NCBI GenBank assembly: GCA_010672785.1 | Contig: JAAHFX010000005.1 | Coordinates: 221,634 to 285,633, forward strand | Direction: 5' to 3' | Origin: Sphaerospermopsis sp. SIO1G1 | GTDB lineage: Bacteria; Cyanobacteriota; Cyanobacteriia; Cyanobacteriales; Nostocaceae | DNA: 64,000 nucleotides | Shown: one piece after another, positions 27,432 to 36,783 of the stretch | Numbering within the stretch: position 1 is the stretch's first letter | Layout of the letters: every line of letters begins with the position of its first letter | The notes under the pieces: generated by a model | Database searches by the model: none | The model's input: only the letters and a program-made list of their open reading frames with translations | What the model was told of the DNA's origin: nothing | Made by a program: the position numbers and the translations under genes

Positions 27432-27601
27432 ATTTTATATTTGAGGAATGATGATTTATTGATTATTATCAAGAGGGTATAGAAAATAGCATATAATTAA
27501 ACGCAGATGAACGCCGATTTACGCAGATAGAGAAATAGATAATTTAATAGTGTAAATTACCTGCTAATGATGTACATTATAAAAACTAAAAATTTTGTAT
27601 T

Positions 27602-28210
27602 TTATTCTATTTCTTCCGAAACACTACTAGCTAAAATCCCCAAAATTTTATTAACATCTTGTAAATAATATTCACTCAAATCAATACTCAATAATTGTTG
27701 TTCTAATTTCATAAATTGCCAAATACTACCAGTTGTTACTGCACCATAAATAGCTGGAATATTAGTATTAGACTGTTGATTAAAAATTTGCGCTGCTACC
27801 ATTTCTGCTGCACATTGGCCTAAACCCATATTGATATTTTCTTTTTTTGCTTCTACAATTATTAAAACTGGTGCAGTCACAATCAAAATTTCTGGAGATT
27901 TAGTAATAATAAAATCACAAGTACCTTTTAACCCTTTACTATCATCAACATTAAATTCTACACCAGAAAATAAACTAATTTTATCTTGTAATTGTCGCCG
28001 TAAATCAACTAAAATTGGAGAGATAATAAATTCTGAACGAGCTTTTTCACTATTACTACCTAAAGCAATTGTGAGATTATAATCAAGTATCTCTTTCAGT
28101 AAATTACTAGCTACTAATTCAGGAATATCAGCAAAAATGTTACGTTTTTCTAAAGTTGTTAAGCCAAATTCTTGTTTTGTTTTAGCTAAACTAAATTCGC
28201 TATAAGACAT
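27602..28210 (-). CDS. PD-(D/E)XK nuclease-like protein (paralogue 1)
   Basis: Protein of 202 residues from ATG 28210; the frame continues to 28237. The paralogue at 61170 starts MSYSDF, matching MSYSEF here, which decides the start. The core GTCDFII, then LIIVEAKKENINMGLGQC with AAEM behind, fits the D...ExK...Q arrangement of restriction-endonuclease-fold proteins, as in type I restriction R-subunit N domains. The real function is unknown; no methylase or helicase gene is adjacent. It lies convergent to yebC and divergent from the hydroxylase gene. AT content is higher than in the neighbours, possibly from transfer. Confidence 0.7.
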   Translation of the reverse strand: MSYSEFSLAKTKQEFGLTTLEKRNIFADIPELVASNLLKEILDYNLTIALGSNSEKARSEFIISPILVDLRRQLQDKISLFSGVEFNVDDSKGLKGTCDFIITKSPEILIVTAPVLIIVEAKKENINMGLGQCAAEMVAAQIFNQQSNTNIPAIYGAVTTGSIWQFMKLEQQLLSIDLSEYYLQDVNKILGILASSVSEEIE

Positions 28211-28335
28211 AATCAAAATCAGGAATGTAAAATTCAAAATTAGGGATTTTCAGATCAAGAAATTTTTGTTGTCATCTTGCTCTATTCTAGGAGTTGCGTA
28301 AAAATAAGAGTAAAACCTCTTGATATCTTTTGATA

Positions 28336-29607
28336 ATGTCAGTCACTCAGCTTACTCAAACTCCCACCCCTCCAGAAACTACCACAAATAACCGGGTATA
28401 CGACTATGATTTAGTTATTGTCGGTGGTGGTATTACTGGTTTAACCTTGGCCGCTGCTTTGCAAAACTCTGGTTTAAAGATACTATTAATTGAAGCTAGG
28501 GTAGTATCGGCAGCAGTTAGTAAAGGTCAAGCCTATGCTGTACATATGCTATCAGCGCGAGTTTTCCAAGGTATTGGTATTTGGGATCAAATCTTACCAC
28601 AGATTGCTAAATACAGACAGGTATTTTTATCTGATGCTAACTATCCTGATGTGGTGAAATTTCAAACCACTGATATTAGTCAAGAAACACCAGAATTAGG
28701 TTATGTTGCAGAACATTTTGCACTATTAGAACCTTTGCAAGAGTTAGTGAAAAATTGTGCAAATGTTACTTATTTATGTCCAGCAGAAGTGTTGAGTACA
28801 AAAAATGAAAATGATCTAGTTACTGTTAACATTAAAGTTGATGGTGAACCCAGACAAATTACATCTAAATTGTTAGTTGCTGCCGATGGTTCACGTTCTC
28901 GCATTCGTCAAGCTGCGGGAATTAAAACTAAGGGTTGGAAATATTGGCAGTCTTGTATAGTGGCTTTTGTAAAACCAGAAAAGTCTCATAATTATACAGC
29001 TTATGAGAAGTTTTGGCCCAGTGGACCTTTTGCTATTTTACCATTACCAGGTAACAGATGTCGAATTGTTTGGACTGCTCCCCATGAAGAAGCAAAAGCT
29101 TTGTGTGCTTTAAGTGATGAAGAATTTTTGGGAGAATTAACTAAGCGTTATGGTGAACAAATGGGTAAGTTGGAATTATTAGGAGATCGCTTTATTTTTC
29201 AAGTCCAATTAATGCAGAGCGATCGCTATGTTCTCCCCCGGTTAGCTTTAGTTGGTGATGCTGCACATAACTGTCATCCCGTTGGTGGCCAAGGTTTAAA
29301 TTTAGGTATTCGTGATGCTGCTGCTTTAGCTGAAATTATCCAAACAGCACACCAAGCAGGTGCAGATATTGGTAATATTCAGATTCTCAAACAATATGAA
29401 AGTTGGCGGAAAAAAGAAAATCTGGCAATTTTAGGTTTTACTGATATCTTAGATCGAGTATTTTCTAACAATTTCTTACCAATTGTCATTATTCGTCGTC
29501 TCGGTTTATGGATGATGCAGAGAGTACCTTTGCTAAGAATATTTGCTTTGAAATTGATGATAGGTTTAAAAGGTAGAACACCCCAATTAGGGAAAATATC
29601 AAATTAG
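28336..29607 (+). CDS. FAD-dependent hydroxylase, UbiH/VisC-like
   Basis: Flavoprotein monooxygenase of 423 residues. The N-terminal Rossmann motif LVIVGGGITGLTLAAAL is followed by acidic LIEA. The DG motif is VAADGSRSRIRQAAG near 185 and the second FAD motif is GDAAHNCHPVGGQGLNLGIRD near 310. The UbiH/COQ6 group hydroxylates quinone precursors; in cyanobacteria homologues are thought to act in quinone or chromanol metabolism, which is unproved here. ATG 28336 is chosen over the upstream TTG. The C-terminal hydrophobic part could bind the membrane. Confidence 0.88.
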   Translation: MSVTQLTQTPTPPETTTNNRVYDYDLVIVGGGITGLTLAAALQNSGLKILLIEARVVSAAVSKGQAYAVHMLSARVFQGIGIWDQILPQIAKYRQVFLSDANYPDVVKFQTTDISQETPELGYVAEHFALLEPLQELVKNCANVTYLCPAEVLSTKNENDLVTVNIKVDGEPRQITSKLLVAADGSRSRIRQAAGIKTKGWKYWQSCIVAFVKPEKSHNYTAYEKFWPSGPFAILPLPGNRCRIVWTAPHEEAKALCALSDEEFLGELTKRYGEQMGKLELLGDRFIFQVQLMQSDRYVLPRLALVGDAAHNCHPVGGQGLNLGIRDAAALAEIIQTAHQAGADIGNIQILKQYESWRKKENLAILGFTDILDRVFSNNFLPIVIIRRLGLWMMQRVPLLRIFALKLMIGLKGRTPQLGKISN

Positions 29608-29681
29608 TAATTCTTCGTTACTTCATTTTCTTCCTTGTCTGTCCTCTGTTAATATTACCTTTGATTAGTGGAATGATAAAT

Positions 29682-30296
29682 ATGAAATTTAAACTGATCT
29701 CCTTTACTCTATTAGCATCTTTACTAATAGGTGGGTTCATAAACATAAAACCAGTTTTAGCAAATCAACCAACACAGGTACAATCTATCTGGTCAGTATT
29801 TTCTTCTCCTCAAGGAGGTTTTAGAATTTTAATGCCTGGCCAACCTCAAGTAACTAAGCAAAAAGTGAAAACCAAAACAGGTCAAGTTGAGGTTAATCTC
29901 TATAGTGTAGAGCGTAAAGAAGAAGGAAGTAAATACACTGTAGCTTATATAGATTATCCCACCGAATATATTGATTTATTAATCAAAAGAAATCTGGTAG
30001 AACAGGCAATAGACACTGGTAAAAACACAGCTTTATCTCAAGCGAAAGGAACTATTATCAGTGAAGAAAAAATTACTCTCAATGGTTACCAAGGTAAAGA
30101 AGTTAACTATACTAAACCCGGTAATTTAGTCATTAAACAAAGAATATTTTTAGTAGGTAAAAGGCTATATCAATTCAGCGCTGAAGTTAGCAAAGACAAA
30201 CAAAAATATTTAACCAAAAGTATTAGTGGTTTTTGTGATTCTTTTACTTTATTACCCAGACAAACTCAAGCCTCTGTTACTGATAGTGAGAAGTGA
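29682..30296 (+). CDS. Exported protein of unknown function
   Basis: Protein of 204 residues from ATG 29682. The signal peptide has core LISFTLLASLLIGGFINI, cleaved near VLA-N. The mature part begins with WSVFSSPQGGFRILMPGQPQ, a PsbP-like opening seen in many cyanobacterial secreted proteins. KTGQVEVNLYSVE and a C-terminal FCDSFTLLP follow. Its role is unknown. It lies 74 bases after the hydroxylase gene on the same strand. Confidence 0.75.
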   Translation: MKFKLISFTLLASLLIGGFINIKPVLANQPTQVQSIWSVFSSPQGGFRILMPGQPQVTKQKVKTKTGQVEVNLYSVERKEEGSKYTVAYIDYPTEYIDLLIKRNLVEQAIDTGKNTALSQAKGTIISEEKITLNGYQGKEVNYTKPGNLVIKQRIFLVGKRLYQFSAEVSKDKQKYLTKSISGFCDSFTLLPRQTQASVTDSEK

Positions 30297-30328
30297 TAAG
30301 AGAGGTTTCTGGTGCAACCACGGGGGTT

Positions 30329-30423
30329 AGGGCAAACCCCCCGTGGTTGCCCCATCAATGATATATATTCCTCACAGATATTGATATTAAACAAGGGGAT
30401 ATTCAAGGAATAATACTGATGCA
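30329..30423. repeat. Repeat E, copy 1
   Basis: AGGGCAAACCCCCCGTGGTT followed by GCCCCATCAATGATATATAT, a GATATTGATATTAAAC block and a GGGGATATTCAAG block. It is closely similar to 58470-58563. Just upstream at 30315-30328 a partial inverse (AACCACGGGGGTT) forms a stem with CCCCCCGTGGTT. Confidence 0.7.
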
Positions 30424-30439
30424 GCTATAAACGATATTA

Positions 30440-30550
30440 TACAGTAGATTTAGTTATTTTTATGTACAAACCATAATCATGAAACTCTGGTGGGGTGGGC
30501 ATCTTGTGTGGGGTGGGCATCTTGCCCGCCAATTATGTAGTTTATAGTAC
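30440..30550. mobile_element. MITE-like repeat, family B (copy 2, diverged)
   Basis: Begins TACAGTAGATTTAG, then CATAATCATGAAACTC as in the other family B copies. The core TGGGGTGGGCATCTTG is directly duplicated. The right end has decayed. Confidence 0.6.
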
Positions 30551-30820
30551 TATATTGGAAGTTATTATACTGAGATAATATTCATAGCGAAAGTCATCTT
30601 AGGCAAATTGACTAGTCCGTTAAAACGGACTTGAGCTAAGAGACAGAGAATTTATTCCCTAGTGAGCTTGTAATCTAATAGATCAACCATCATTAAACTG
30701 CTGCATAGTAGCTGTCATAATTTTTTTACTCTTGCTTATTGACTTTCATTCCTAAAAGATTTACATTAATCAACTGAATTACTTGAAATTTATTTGCAAA
30801 AATACTGAGAATTGTTCCTA

Positions 30821-31810
30821 ATGAATAATGAGAAAGTGAAAGTCAGCAAGAAAAGTATATTTGCTGTAGGTGGTGCATTAGCAGCAATAGCAGGTTTGTA
30901 TGTCAGTACTTTGGGGGGTACAGCCATAGCAAACCCAACTCTAAATCAACAAAAATCACAGTTAATAGCTAGTAGACAGAAACTGACAGAAGTAACAATG
31001 GCTTTTCCCAGTCGTAAAGATGCTCCTGAGTTACAAAATCAAGTTAAAAAAGTTACTAACTTCCTATCTAAAGAATTGGGAATAAAAGTTAAAGGTCAAA
31101 TTAGTAGTAGTAGTGCTGCTACTGTGGAAGCGATGCGGAGAAATACCGTAGATATAGCATTTTTAAGCAGTCGTCCCGCCGCCAAAGCAGCAGAATTAGC
31201 AAACGCTCGCCTACACTTAGCAGAAGTTAGACCAAAGTATTCTAGTAGATATACTTACTGTTCTATATTTGTAGTTCGTAAAGATAGTCCCCTCCAAGCA
31301 ACAAGATCCGCAAAAGCAAATTTAGAACAATTACGGGGTAAGCGAATTGCTTTTACTTCTCCCACATCTAGCTCAGGATACTTATATCCCATGAACGAGT
31401 TAGTTAAACAAAGATTAGTATCCAGCCGCGATCGCGTCAAAGATTTCTTTAGTGATGTTTCTTATGGTGGTAGTTACACCAAAGCTGCTCAAGCAGTAAT
31501 ACGGGGTAGAGCAGATGTAGCAGCAATGTCAGAGTATGCTCAGTTCCCTCCATATCTTTCTGAACAAGAAGGTAATCAAATTCGGGTACTACATAGAATC
31601 TGCGGCGTTCCTGCTCATGGTGTAGTATTTAATGATGAAATTCCTGTAGTATGGCGGGAAAAAATTATCCAAGCTCTCCAAAAGTTAAACAAGCCAGAAA
31701 ATAATAAAATGTTGAGAGATTTGTATAATTCCACAGAATTAGTCAGAGTAGATCATAATAGACATTTGAAACTAACTCTGGAGGCTCAAAAACGTCTAGG
31801 AATGGATTAA
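30821..31810 (+). CDS. phnD: Phosphate/phosphonate-type ABC transporter substrate-binding protein PhnD
   Basis: Periplasmic binding protein of 329 residues from ATG 30821, chosen over TTG 30812. The N-terminal hydrophobic stretch (IFAVGGALAAIAGLYVSTLG) acts as a signal peptide. Family segments are TMAFPSRKDAPELQNQVKKV-like residues, VEAMRRNTVDIAFLSSRPA, GKRIAFTSPTSSSGYLYPM and VSYGGSYTKAAQAVIRGRAD. PhnD proteins bind phosphonates, phosphite or phosphate esters; which one applies here cannot be told. It is first of phnD-phnC-phnE. No C-P lyase or phosphite dehydrogenase gene is in the window. Confidence 0.88.
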   Translation: MNNEKVKVSKKSIFAVGGALAAIAGLYVSTLGGTAIANPTLNQQKSQLIASRQKLTEVTMAFPSRKDAPELQNQVKKVTNFLSKELGIKVKGQISSSSAATVEAMRRNTVDIAFLSSRPAAKAAELANARLHLAEVRPKYSSRYTYCSIFVVRKDSPLQATRSAKANLEQLRGKRIAFTSPTSSSGYLYPMNELVKQRLVSSRDRVKDFFSDVSYGGSYTKAAQAVIRGRADVAAMSEYAQFPPYLSEQEGNQIRVLHRICGVPAHGVVFNDEIPVVWREKIIQALQKLNKPENNKMLRDLYNSTELVRVDHNRHLKLTLEAQKRLGMD

Positions 31811-31953
31811 TTTTGATTGCTCCCTTCCAACGATCAGGGGTAAAGTTTAGTGCTGAACCCCAATTAGTGATTCAGTTAGAAATCATCAGTTATCAGTTAG
31901 CTGAATCCAGATAAATTATGCTCCCAGTAAATTACTAATTTTTGATTACCAGC

Positions 31954-32697
31954 GTGAAACAAATTGAATGTCATAATCTAGAAACAGCTTATGCTGCATC
32001 TTTAAACCGTCCGATCCTTAACAAAATTAGTCTGGAAATTGAACAAGGTGAATTTGTAGTTTTGTTAGGTTTAAATGGTGCAGGAAAATCTACTTTGTTG
32101 CGATCGCTGGTAGGGTTAGTAAGTTTAGAAAAGGGTAATATTTATATTAATGGTCTAGAAATAACTACTCAAACATTACCTAAAATTCGCCAAGATGTGG
32201 GAATGTTATTTCAAGGTGGAGGGTTAATTCGTCAATTATCTGCAATTGACAATGTTCTGTGTGGAAAGTTGGGGATAAGAACTGCTAAACAAACCTTATT
32301 TGGATTTCCAAAACGCGATCGCCAACTCGCTCAAGAATTATTGGAACAGTTAGGTTTAAAGGAACAAATCTATCAAAGAACTAGTTTACTAAGTGGTGGA
32401 CAACAACAAAAAGTTGCGATCGCTCGTGCTTTAATTCAATCCCCACAAATACTTTTAGCAGATGAACCAATTACAGGATTAGATGTAGTTGCATCTCAAC
32501 AAGTTATGCAGATTTTATCTGAATTGAATACTCAGGAAAATTTAACTATCATCACAGTTTTACATGATTTAGGTATAGCTGCTGAATATGCTCAAAGAGC
32601 TATAGTTTTAGATACTGGGAAAGTAGTTTATGATGGTAAATGTGATAATTTACAATCTCATTTTACTCAACTTAAAGATTATAAGAAGATGTCATAA
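31954..32697 (+). CDS. phnC: Phosphonate-type ABC transporter ATP-binding protein PhnC
   Basis: ATPase with Walker A GLNGAGKST, signature LLSGGQQQKVAIARAL, Walker B ILLADEPITGLD and H-loop VLHDLGIAAEYA. There is no ATG near the start. GTG 31954 (followed by KQIECHNLETAYA) is preferred, and TTG 31942 is the alternative. It is about 247 residues, normal for PhnC, and follows phnD by about 140 bases. Its substrate follows from PhnD. A 200-base MITE lies between this gene and phnE. Confidence 0.9.
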   Translation: MKQIECHNLETAYAASLNRPILNKISLEIEQGEFVVLLGLNGAGKSTLLRSLVGLVSLEKGNIYINGLEITTQTLPKIRQDVGMLFQGGGLIRQLSAIDNVLCGKLGIRTAKQTLFGFPKRDRQLAQELLEQLGLKEQIYQRTSLLSGGQQQKVAIARALIQSPQILLADEPITGLDVVASQQVMQILSELNTQENLTIITVLHDLGIAAEYAQRAIVLDTGKVVYDGKCDNLQSHFTQLKDYKKMS

Positions 32698-32800
32698 ATT
32701 ATATCATTTATAGCCTATTTGGTATAGTAAATTGTTCTTACATACAGGAAGGAATAACCAAGACAGAATTAAAATTTACTGCTTTTTGAACAGAACTTAG

Positions 32801-33012
32801 TATAGGGCTTGCTGAATAAATATGAAAACATTACAGGTAAGTTATTTTAGGCAATTTGAGATTGAAAAAGTGCAAGCTTTTAGGTGGTAGTCACTCGAAA
32901 ACCGTGCATTTAAATTTAGTTCAAAGGGAAAATTTCTCCTATCCAATTCTTGAAACTGTCACCTGTCACCTGTCACCTGTCACCACGACAAGACTTTTTC
33001 AGCAAACCCTAG
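32801..33012. mobile_element. MITE-like repeat, family A (copy 5), between phnC and phnE
   Basis: Left end TATAGGGCTTGCTGAATAAA, right end TTTTTCAGCAAACCCTAGTA. A tandem CACCTGT heptamer run is present near the right end. It separates two genes normally adjacent in phn operons. Confidence 0.8.
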
Positions 33013-33168
33013 TATATACGTAAGTTCTTCTTCCCTGTTCCCTTTTCCCTCTTCCCTAACTCCACAAAAAACTCATAAATCAAATCGGAACACTATATAT
33101 TTAAGTATGAATTCAATTATTGATTATCAAAAGTAGATTTTAACCCTTAAATTATTGAAATTAACTTG

Positions 33169-33963
33169 ATGAAAAAATTTTCAAAATCTCCCTTTTTATA
33201 TCGTTATCCTTGGCTAATTAACATAGTAGTCTTATTAGTCATGGTAGTAGTTTATATCTGGGCTTTGCAAGGCTTAAAAATAGATTTAGACCTACTCCAA
33301 GATAGCTGGCCTTATGTAGTTGATTTTTTAGTCAGATTATTTCCCCCAGACATAGGAACTATTAATGTCGCCATTAGCGCGTTAATTGAAACCGTGCAAA
33401 TGTCAATTTGGGGAACTACTATCGGAGCTATTTTATCCTTACCTATTGCGATTAGCAGTGCCAATAATGTTGCTCCTTTATGGTTAAGGTGGTTAGCTAA
33501 TTTACTCCAAAATACCGTTCGTTCCGTTCCCTCTATTATCCTTGGTTTAATTTTCGTCGCTGCAACAGGATTAGGCGCACCTGCGGGAACTTTAGCTTTA
33601 TCAATTTACACCATCGGATATCTTGCCAAATTTTATCAACAAGGTATAGAAGCTGTAGATGCTCGTTCCCTAGAATCATTACGGATAATTGGTGCATCTA
33701 GAATACAAATAGCCCAATACGGCATATTACCCCAAGTATTACCCTTGGGATTAGGTTATACCTTATGGATGTTTGAGTATAATATTCGTGCAGCATCCGT
33801 ACTTGGTGTAGTAGGTGCAGGTGGAATTGGCTTCCAATTAAAAAGTTATATAGATGGATTTGAATACACTAAAGCCACAACCATGATGCTAGTGCTATTG
33901 GTAGTGGTGACAGTAATTGATTTTTTCAGCAGCAAATTACGCCGTTATTTAGATTCGATGTGA
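33169..33963 (+). CDS. phnE: Phosphonate-type ABC transporter permease PhnE
   Basis: Membrane subunit of 264 residues from ATG 33169. There are about six helices, starting WLINIVVLLVMVVVYIWALQ. The EAA-like loop is SLESLRIIGASRIQIAQYGI followed by LPQVLPLGLGYTLWMFEYN. The conserved end AASVLGVVGAGGIGFQLKSY fits PhnE. The 470-base gap to phnC holds a MITE, so read-through from phnC may be altered. Confidence 0.9.
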   Translation: MKKFSKSPFLYRYPWLINIVVLLVMVVVYIWALQGLKIDLDLLQDSWPYVVDFLVRLFPPDIGTINVAISALIETVQMSIWGTTIGAILSLPIAISSANNVAPLWLRWLANLLQNTVRSVPSIILGLIFVAATGLGAPAGTLALSIYTIGYLAKFYQQGIEAVDARSLESLRIIGASRIQIAQYGILPQVLPLGLGYTLWMFEYNIRAASVLGVVGAGGIGFQLKSYIDGFEYTKATTMMLVLLVVVTVIDFFSSKLRRYLDSM

Positions 33964-34130
33964 ATGGTGAATGGTGATTGGTGACTGATGAATAGAAACA
34001 ACTGGTGAATGGTGAATGGTGAATAGAAACAACTGGTAACTGAAAACTGAAAACTGAAAACTGATAACTGATAACTGACAACTGCTAACTGACAACTGAT
34101 AACTGCTAACTGACAACTGATAACTGATTC
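33964..34130. repeat. Short tandem repeats (heptamer/STRR type)
   Basis: Runs of TGGTGAA, then ACTGAAA, then ACTGATA/ACTGACA heptamers directly after phnE. Such short tandemly repeated repetitive sequences are typical of heterocystous cyanobacteria. Shorter runs occur at 49364-49395 and 59395-59420. Confidence 0.85.
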
Positions 34131-34243
34131 AGGTTTTTCATCAAACCCTATGAAATCATAAATTCAGTAGCCAAACCAAGATCAAGTTTGAGTAGAGGAC
34201 GTTAAACTTGGAAAGACATAGGGCGGTTAATCTGAAAGTAACT

Positions 34244-35344
34244 ATGTTTGAGTCCTTTTTATCCCGTACAGCCCTTATTTTTATTTTTGGCAGTTTGGCG
34301 GTTGTGGGTGTTGGTTGTAGTCATAACCAACCGACGACGAAATCTGTTAACAGTCCTCCGTCCTCTATTCCACAATCGCCTGTTCCTAGTGGTAATATGG
34401 CCGCAGTTCAACGACCGTTGAAAGTGCTGCCTAAGCCTTTACCAGAGGTAGAACCACCACCACCACCACCACCGCTAAAACCAAATCCTTTACAATTGGC
34501 ATTGGAAAAAGCTGATGGTGCAGAGAAGATTGGTAAATCGGCTCAATCTCCGGAAGATTGGGAATTGGTAGCGAGTAAGTTTGAAAAAGCGATCGCTCTA
34601 TTGCAAGACGTAAGAAGGGATAGTCCGAATTTTCCCTTTGCTCAGACCAAAATTTCTGAATATGAGCGGGAAATTCAACTAGCTATACAAAGAGCTAATC
34701 CCAGTCAAGGTGAAATTTTAGACGATCTACCAGTCGCGCTCACTCCTATCCAGGAAATGGCAGGAGTCGAACCTGGGGTACAAACAGATGTACAGCGTTA
34801 TTCAACTCCTGTTCCCATGCAGTCTGGGCAAAAACTACCGTCACCACAACCGATTTTTCCCTCTTCAGAAATTTATGCCTATAACCAGCAGGTATTTATA
34901 GCCCCAATTAAACGACGAATTGGGGGTACTCCCATTGTGGAAGTTACCCTAAATGGTGAGCAGAAATTTGAAATGATTGTGGATACAGGGGCTAGTGGCA
35001 GCGTCATTACCCAAGAAGTAGCAGACATTTTAGGTGTAGTACCCGTGGGGACTGCCAAAGCTAATACCGTCAGTTCCAAAGGTGTAGAGTTTCCTGTGGG
35101 TTACTTAGAATCTATGGAACTGGGAGGAGTGAAGGTAAAGAAAATTCCTGTGGCGATCGCTAGTCAGCAATTGGAAACAGGATTACTAGGACATGATTTT
35201 TTTGGTAACTATGACGTTACCATCAAGCGCAATGTCGTCGAATTCCGTCCCCAAAGTGAGTCTGAACTTAATTCTTCAGAAATTCCACCAAATCAATCAA
35301 CTTCTGCCACGGGCTTCCGCTTTGTAGAATCTCCCTCGCCATAG
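34244..35344 (+). CDS. Retropepsin-like aspartic protease, lipoprotein
   Basis: Exported protein of 366 residues from ATG 34244. The signal peptide ends in lipobox VGVGC with Cys at about residue 25. A Pro-rich linker (seven Pro in a row near 71-77) and a helical segment (about 85-155) follow. Then comes a single retropepsin-type domain with catalytic motif [12 protein letters not shown], Asp at about 247, and [13 protein letters not shown] near 325. Single-domain enzymes of this type work as homodimers. Upstream in-frame TTG 34208 is less likely. The 3' end overlaps the convergent trpD gene by 77 bases. Confidence 0.88.
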   Translation: MFESFLSRTALIFIFGSLAVVGVGCSHNQPTTKSVNSPPSSIPQSPVPSGNMAAVQRPLKVLPKPLPEVEPPPPPPPLKPNPLQLALEKADGAEKIGKSAQSPEDWELVASKFEKAIALLQDVRRDSPNFPFAQTKISEYEREIQLAIQRANPSQGEILDDLPVALTPIQEMAGVEPGVQTDVQRYSTPVPMQSGQKLPSPQPIFPSSEIYAYNQQVFIAPIKRRIGGTPIVEVTLNGEQKFEMIVDTGASGSVITQEVADILGVVPVGTAKANTVSSKGVEFPVGYLESMELGGVKVKKIPVAIASQQLETGLLGHDFFGNYDVTIKRNVVEFRPQSESELNSSEIPPNQSTSATGFRFVESPSP

Positions 35345-36320
35345 TTACACCTTGAGTGTGATTTAACCAGGGAACTACACCAGCCACTTGCAGGGCTAAG
35401 GAAGCATTCAGTGCCACAGCATCTTGTTGGGCTGGAGTTCCTTTCCCTTGCAGGACGTTGGTAAGAATTTCTGCATTTTCTCCCACATTTCCACCTTTTA
35501 AAGCCGTAATTGGTGCTGATATTGCCCCTGCTTCTACAGGATTAACAGTGGTCAAATCAACTTTTCCATCTGTTAAGGCTGCTAAATCTGTGACATCACC
35601 TAAACCAACTTCATCTAACTTTTCTCGACCATGTAAAACTATGGCTTTTTGTGTTCCCAACAAGTTTAAAGCCTCAGCCATAGTTGCAATTAATTGAGGA
35701 TCAAATACACCAATGACTTGACCGGTCGGACGTAGTGGATTGACTAATGGACCGAGTAAATTAAATACTGTACGAATTTTTAAATTTTTCCGCATCCCTG
35801 CCACAGCTTTTAAAGCTGGATGCCAACCAGGAGCAAATAAAAAGGTAATTCCCACCTCGGAAACTGCGGCTTGAACCTTCTGGCTGGAAGCTTTTAAGTT
35901 CACACCCAAGGCCTCCAAAACATCGGCACTGCCTGTTAAACTAGAGGCGGAACGGTTGCCATGTTTAGCAACAGGTACACCCGCTGCGGCTGTCACAAAA
36001 GCTACAGCAGTGGAAATATTAAAGGTTGATGCACCATCTCCACCAGTTCCACAGGTATCAATGAGGGGGGTGGGTAATTGGATATTTGCCTCGGTGGTGA
36101 CAGATAAAGACTTTAAAACTTCAGCCATACCAGCTAATTCTTCAGCAGATACCCCTTTAAAGTTTAATGCTGTTAATATAGCTCCGGATAACTCTAGGGG
36201 AATGTCTTCATTAATCCATCCTTGCATTAATTCTGCGGCTTGAGTACGGGATAATGATTGACGTTCTAATAATTGTTTTAATAGGTTTGACCAAGTTGTT
36301 GGATCTGTTGGGTTTGTCAT
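35268..36320 (-). CDS. trpD: Anthranilate phosphoribosyltransferase
   Basis: Tryptophan biosynthesis enzyme that joins anthranilate and PRPP. From ATG 36320 it has 350 residues, the usual length. The PRPP-binding motif [11 protein letters not shown] lies near 85, followed by [20 protein letters not shown] and the C-terminal [20 protein letters not shown], all typical. No other trp gene is nearby, as is common in cyanobacteria. The last 26 codons run antisense to the end of the protease gene. Confidence 0.95.
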   Translation of the reverse strand: MTNPTDPTTWSNLLKQLLERQSLSRTQAAELMQGWINEDIPLELSGAILTALNFKGVSAEELAGMAEVLKSLSVTTEANIQLPTPLIDTCGTGGDGASTFNISTAVAFVTAAAGVPVAKHGNRSASSLTGSADVLEALGVNLKASSQKVQAAVSEVGITFLFAPGWHPALKAVAGMRKNLKIRTVFNLLGPLVNPLRPTGQVIGVFDPQLIATMAEALNLLGTQKAIVLHGREKLDEVGLGDVTDLAALTDGKVDLTTVNPVEAGAISAPITALKGGNVGENAEILTNVLQGKGTPAQQDAVALNASLALQVAGVVPWLNHTQGVTMAREILQSGSPWQKLIDLVEFLKN

Positions 36321-36391
36321 GTTGGAATTTCTGACCATAGCTGCACCTGGATTAAGTAATACGTAAACTAATGTAGGCGATTTCCTAGAAT

Positions 36392-36744
36392 TTATGTACT
36401 GGATTTTTCATTTAACCAAGTTTGTAAATCATCAACTTCTGAAAAATCTAATAATACATCGCTGAGAACTTCCAGTTCATCACTAGATAATCCCTTAATT
36501 TGCTCTATTAAAGATATTTCAATTTACCCTAGTCGCCGATTTAATAACTTAATAATTATCTGTTGTTCTCCTTCAAATTTACCCTCAAATTTACCTTCAA
36601 GTTTGCCTTCAAGTCTAGCTTGTTCTCTGTCTTCTTGATAAAGCGGTGCTAATCTCATAACTAACTCCCTATCTTCTGGTTCTATACGTTGATTAATATT
36701 CAAGTTTTGCTGGAGATTGTATAATAGTTTAACAAAAACTAAAC
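36392..36744 (-). pseudogene. DUF4351/Rpn-type nuclease remnant with nonsense codon
   Basis: C-terminal part of a PD-(D/E)XK transposase-like (Rpn/DUF4351) protein. The reverse strand reads RIEPEDRELVMRLAPLYQED, then an EGKLEGKFEGKFEGEQQ linker, then IIIKLLNRRLG, a stop, and IEISLIEQIKGLSSDELEVL up to a final stop at 36392. The internal TAA (complement of 36524-36526) stands where family members have Glu in RLGEI, so one base change broke it. The N-terminal nuclease part is missing; homology stops near 36744 at a C-rich low-complexity stretch. Confidence 0.8.
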
Positions 36745-36783
36745 AAGGCTATAACCTTCTTTCCCCCCGCACCCTGCTTCTTC

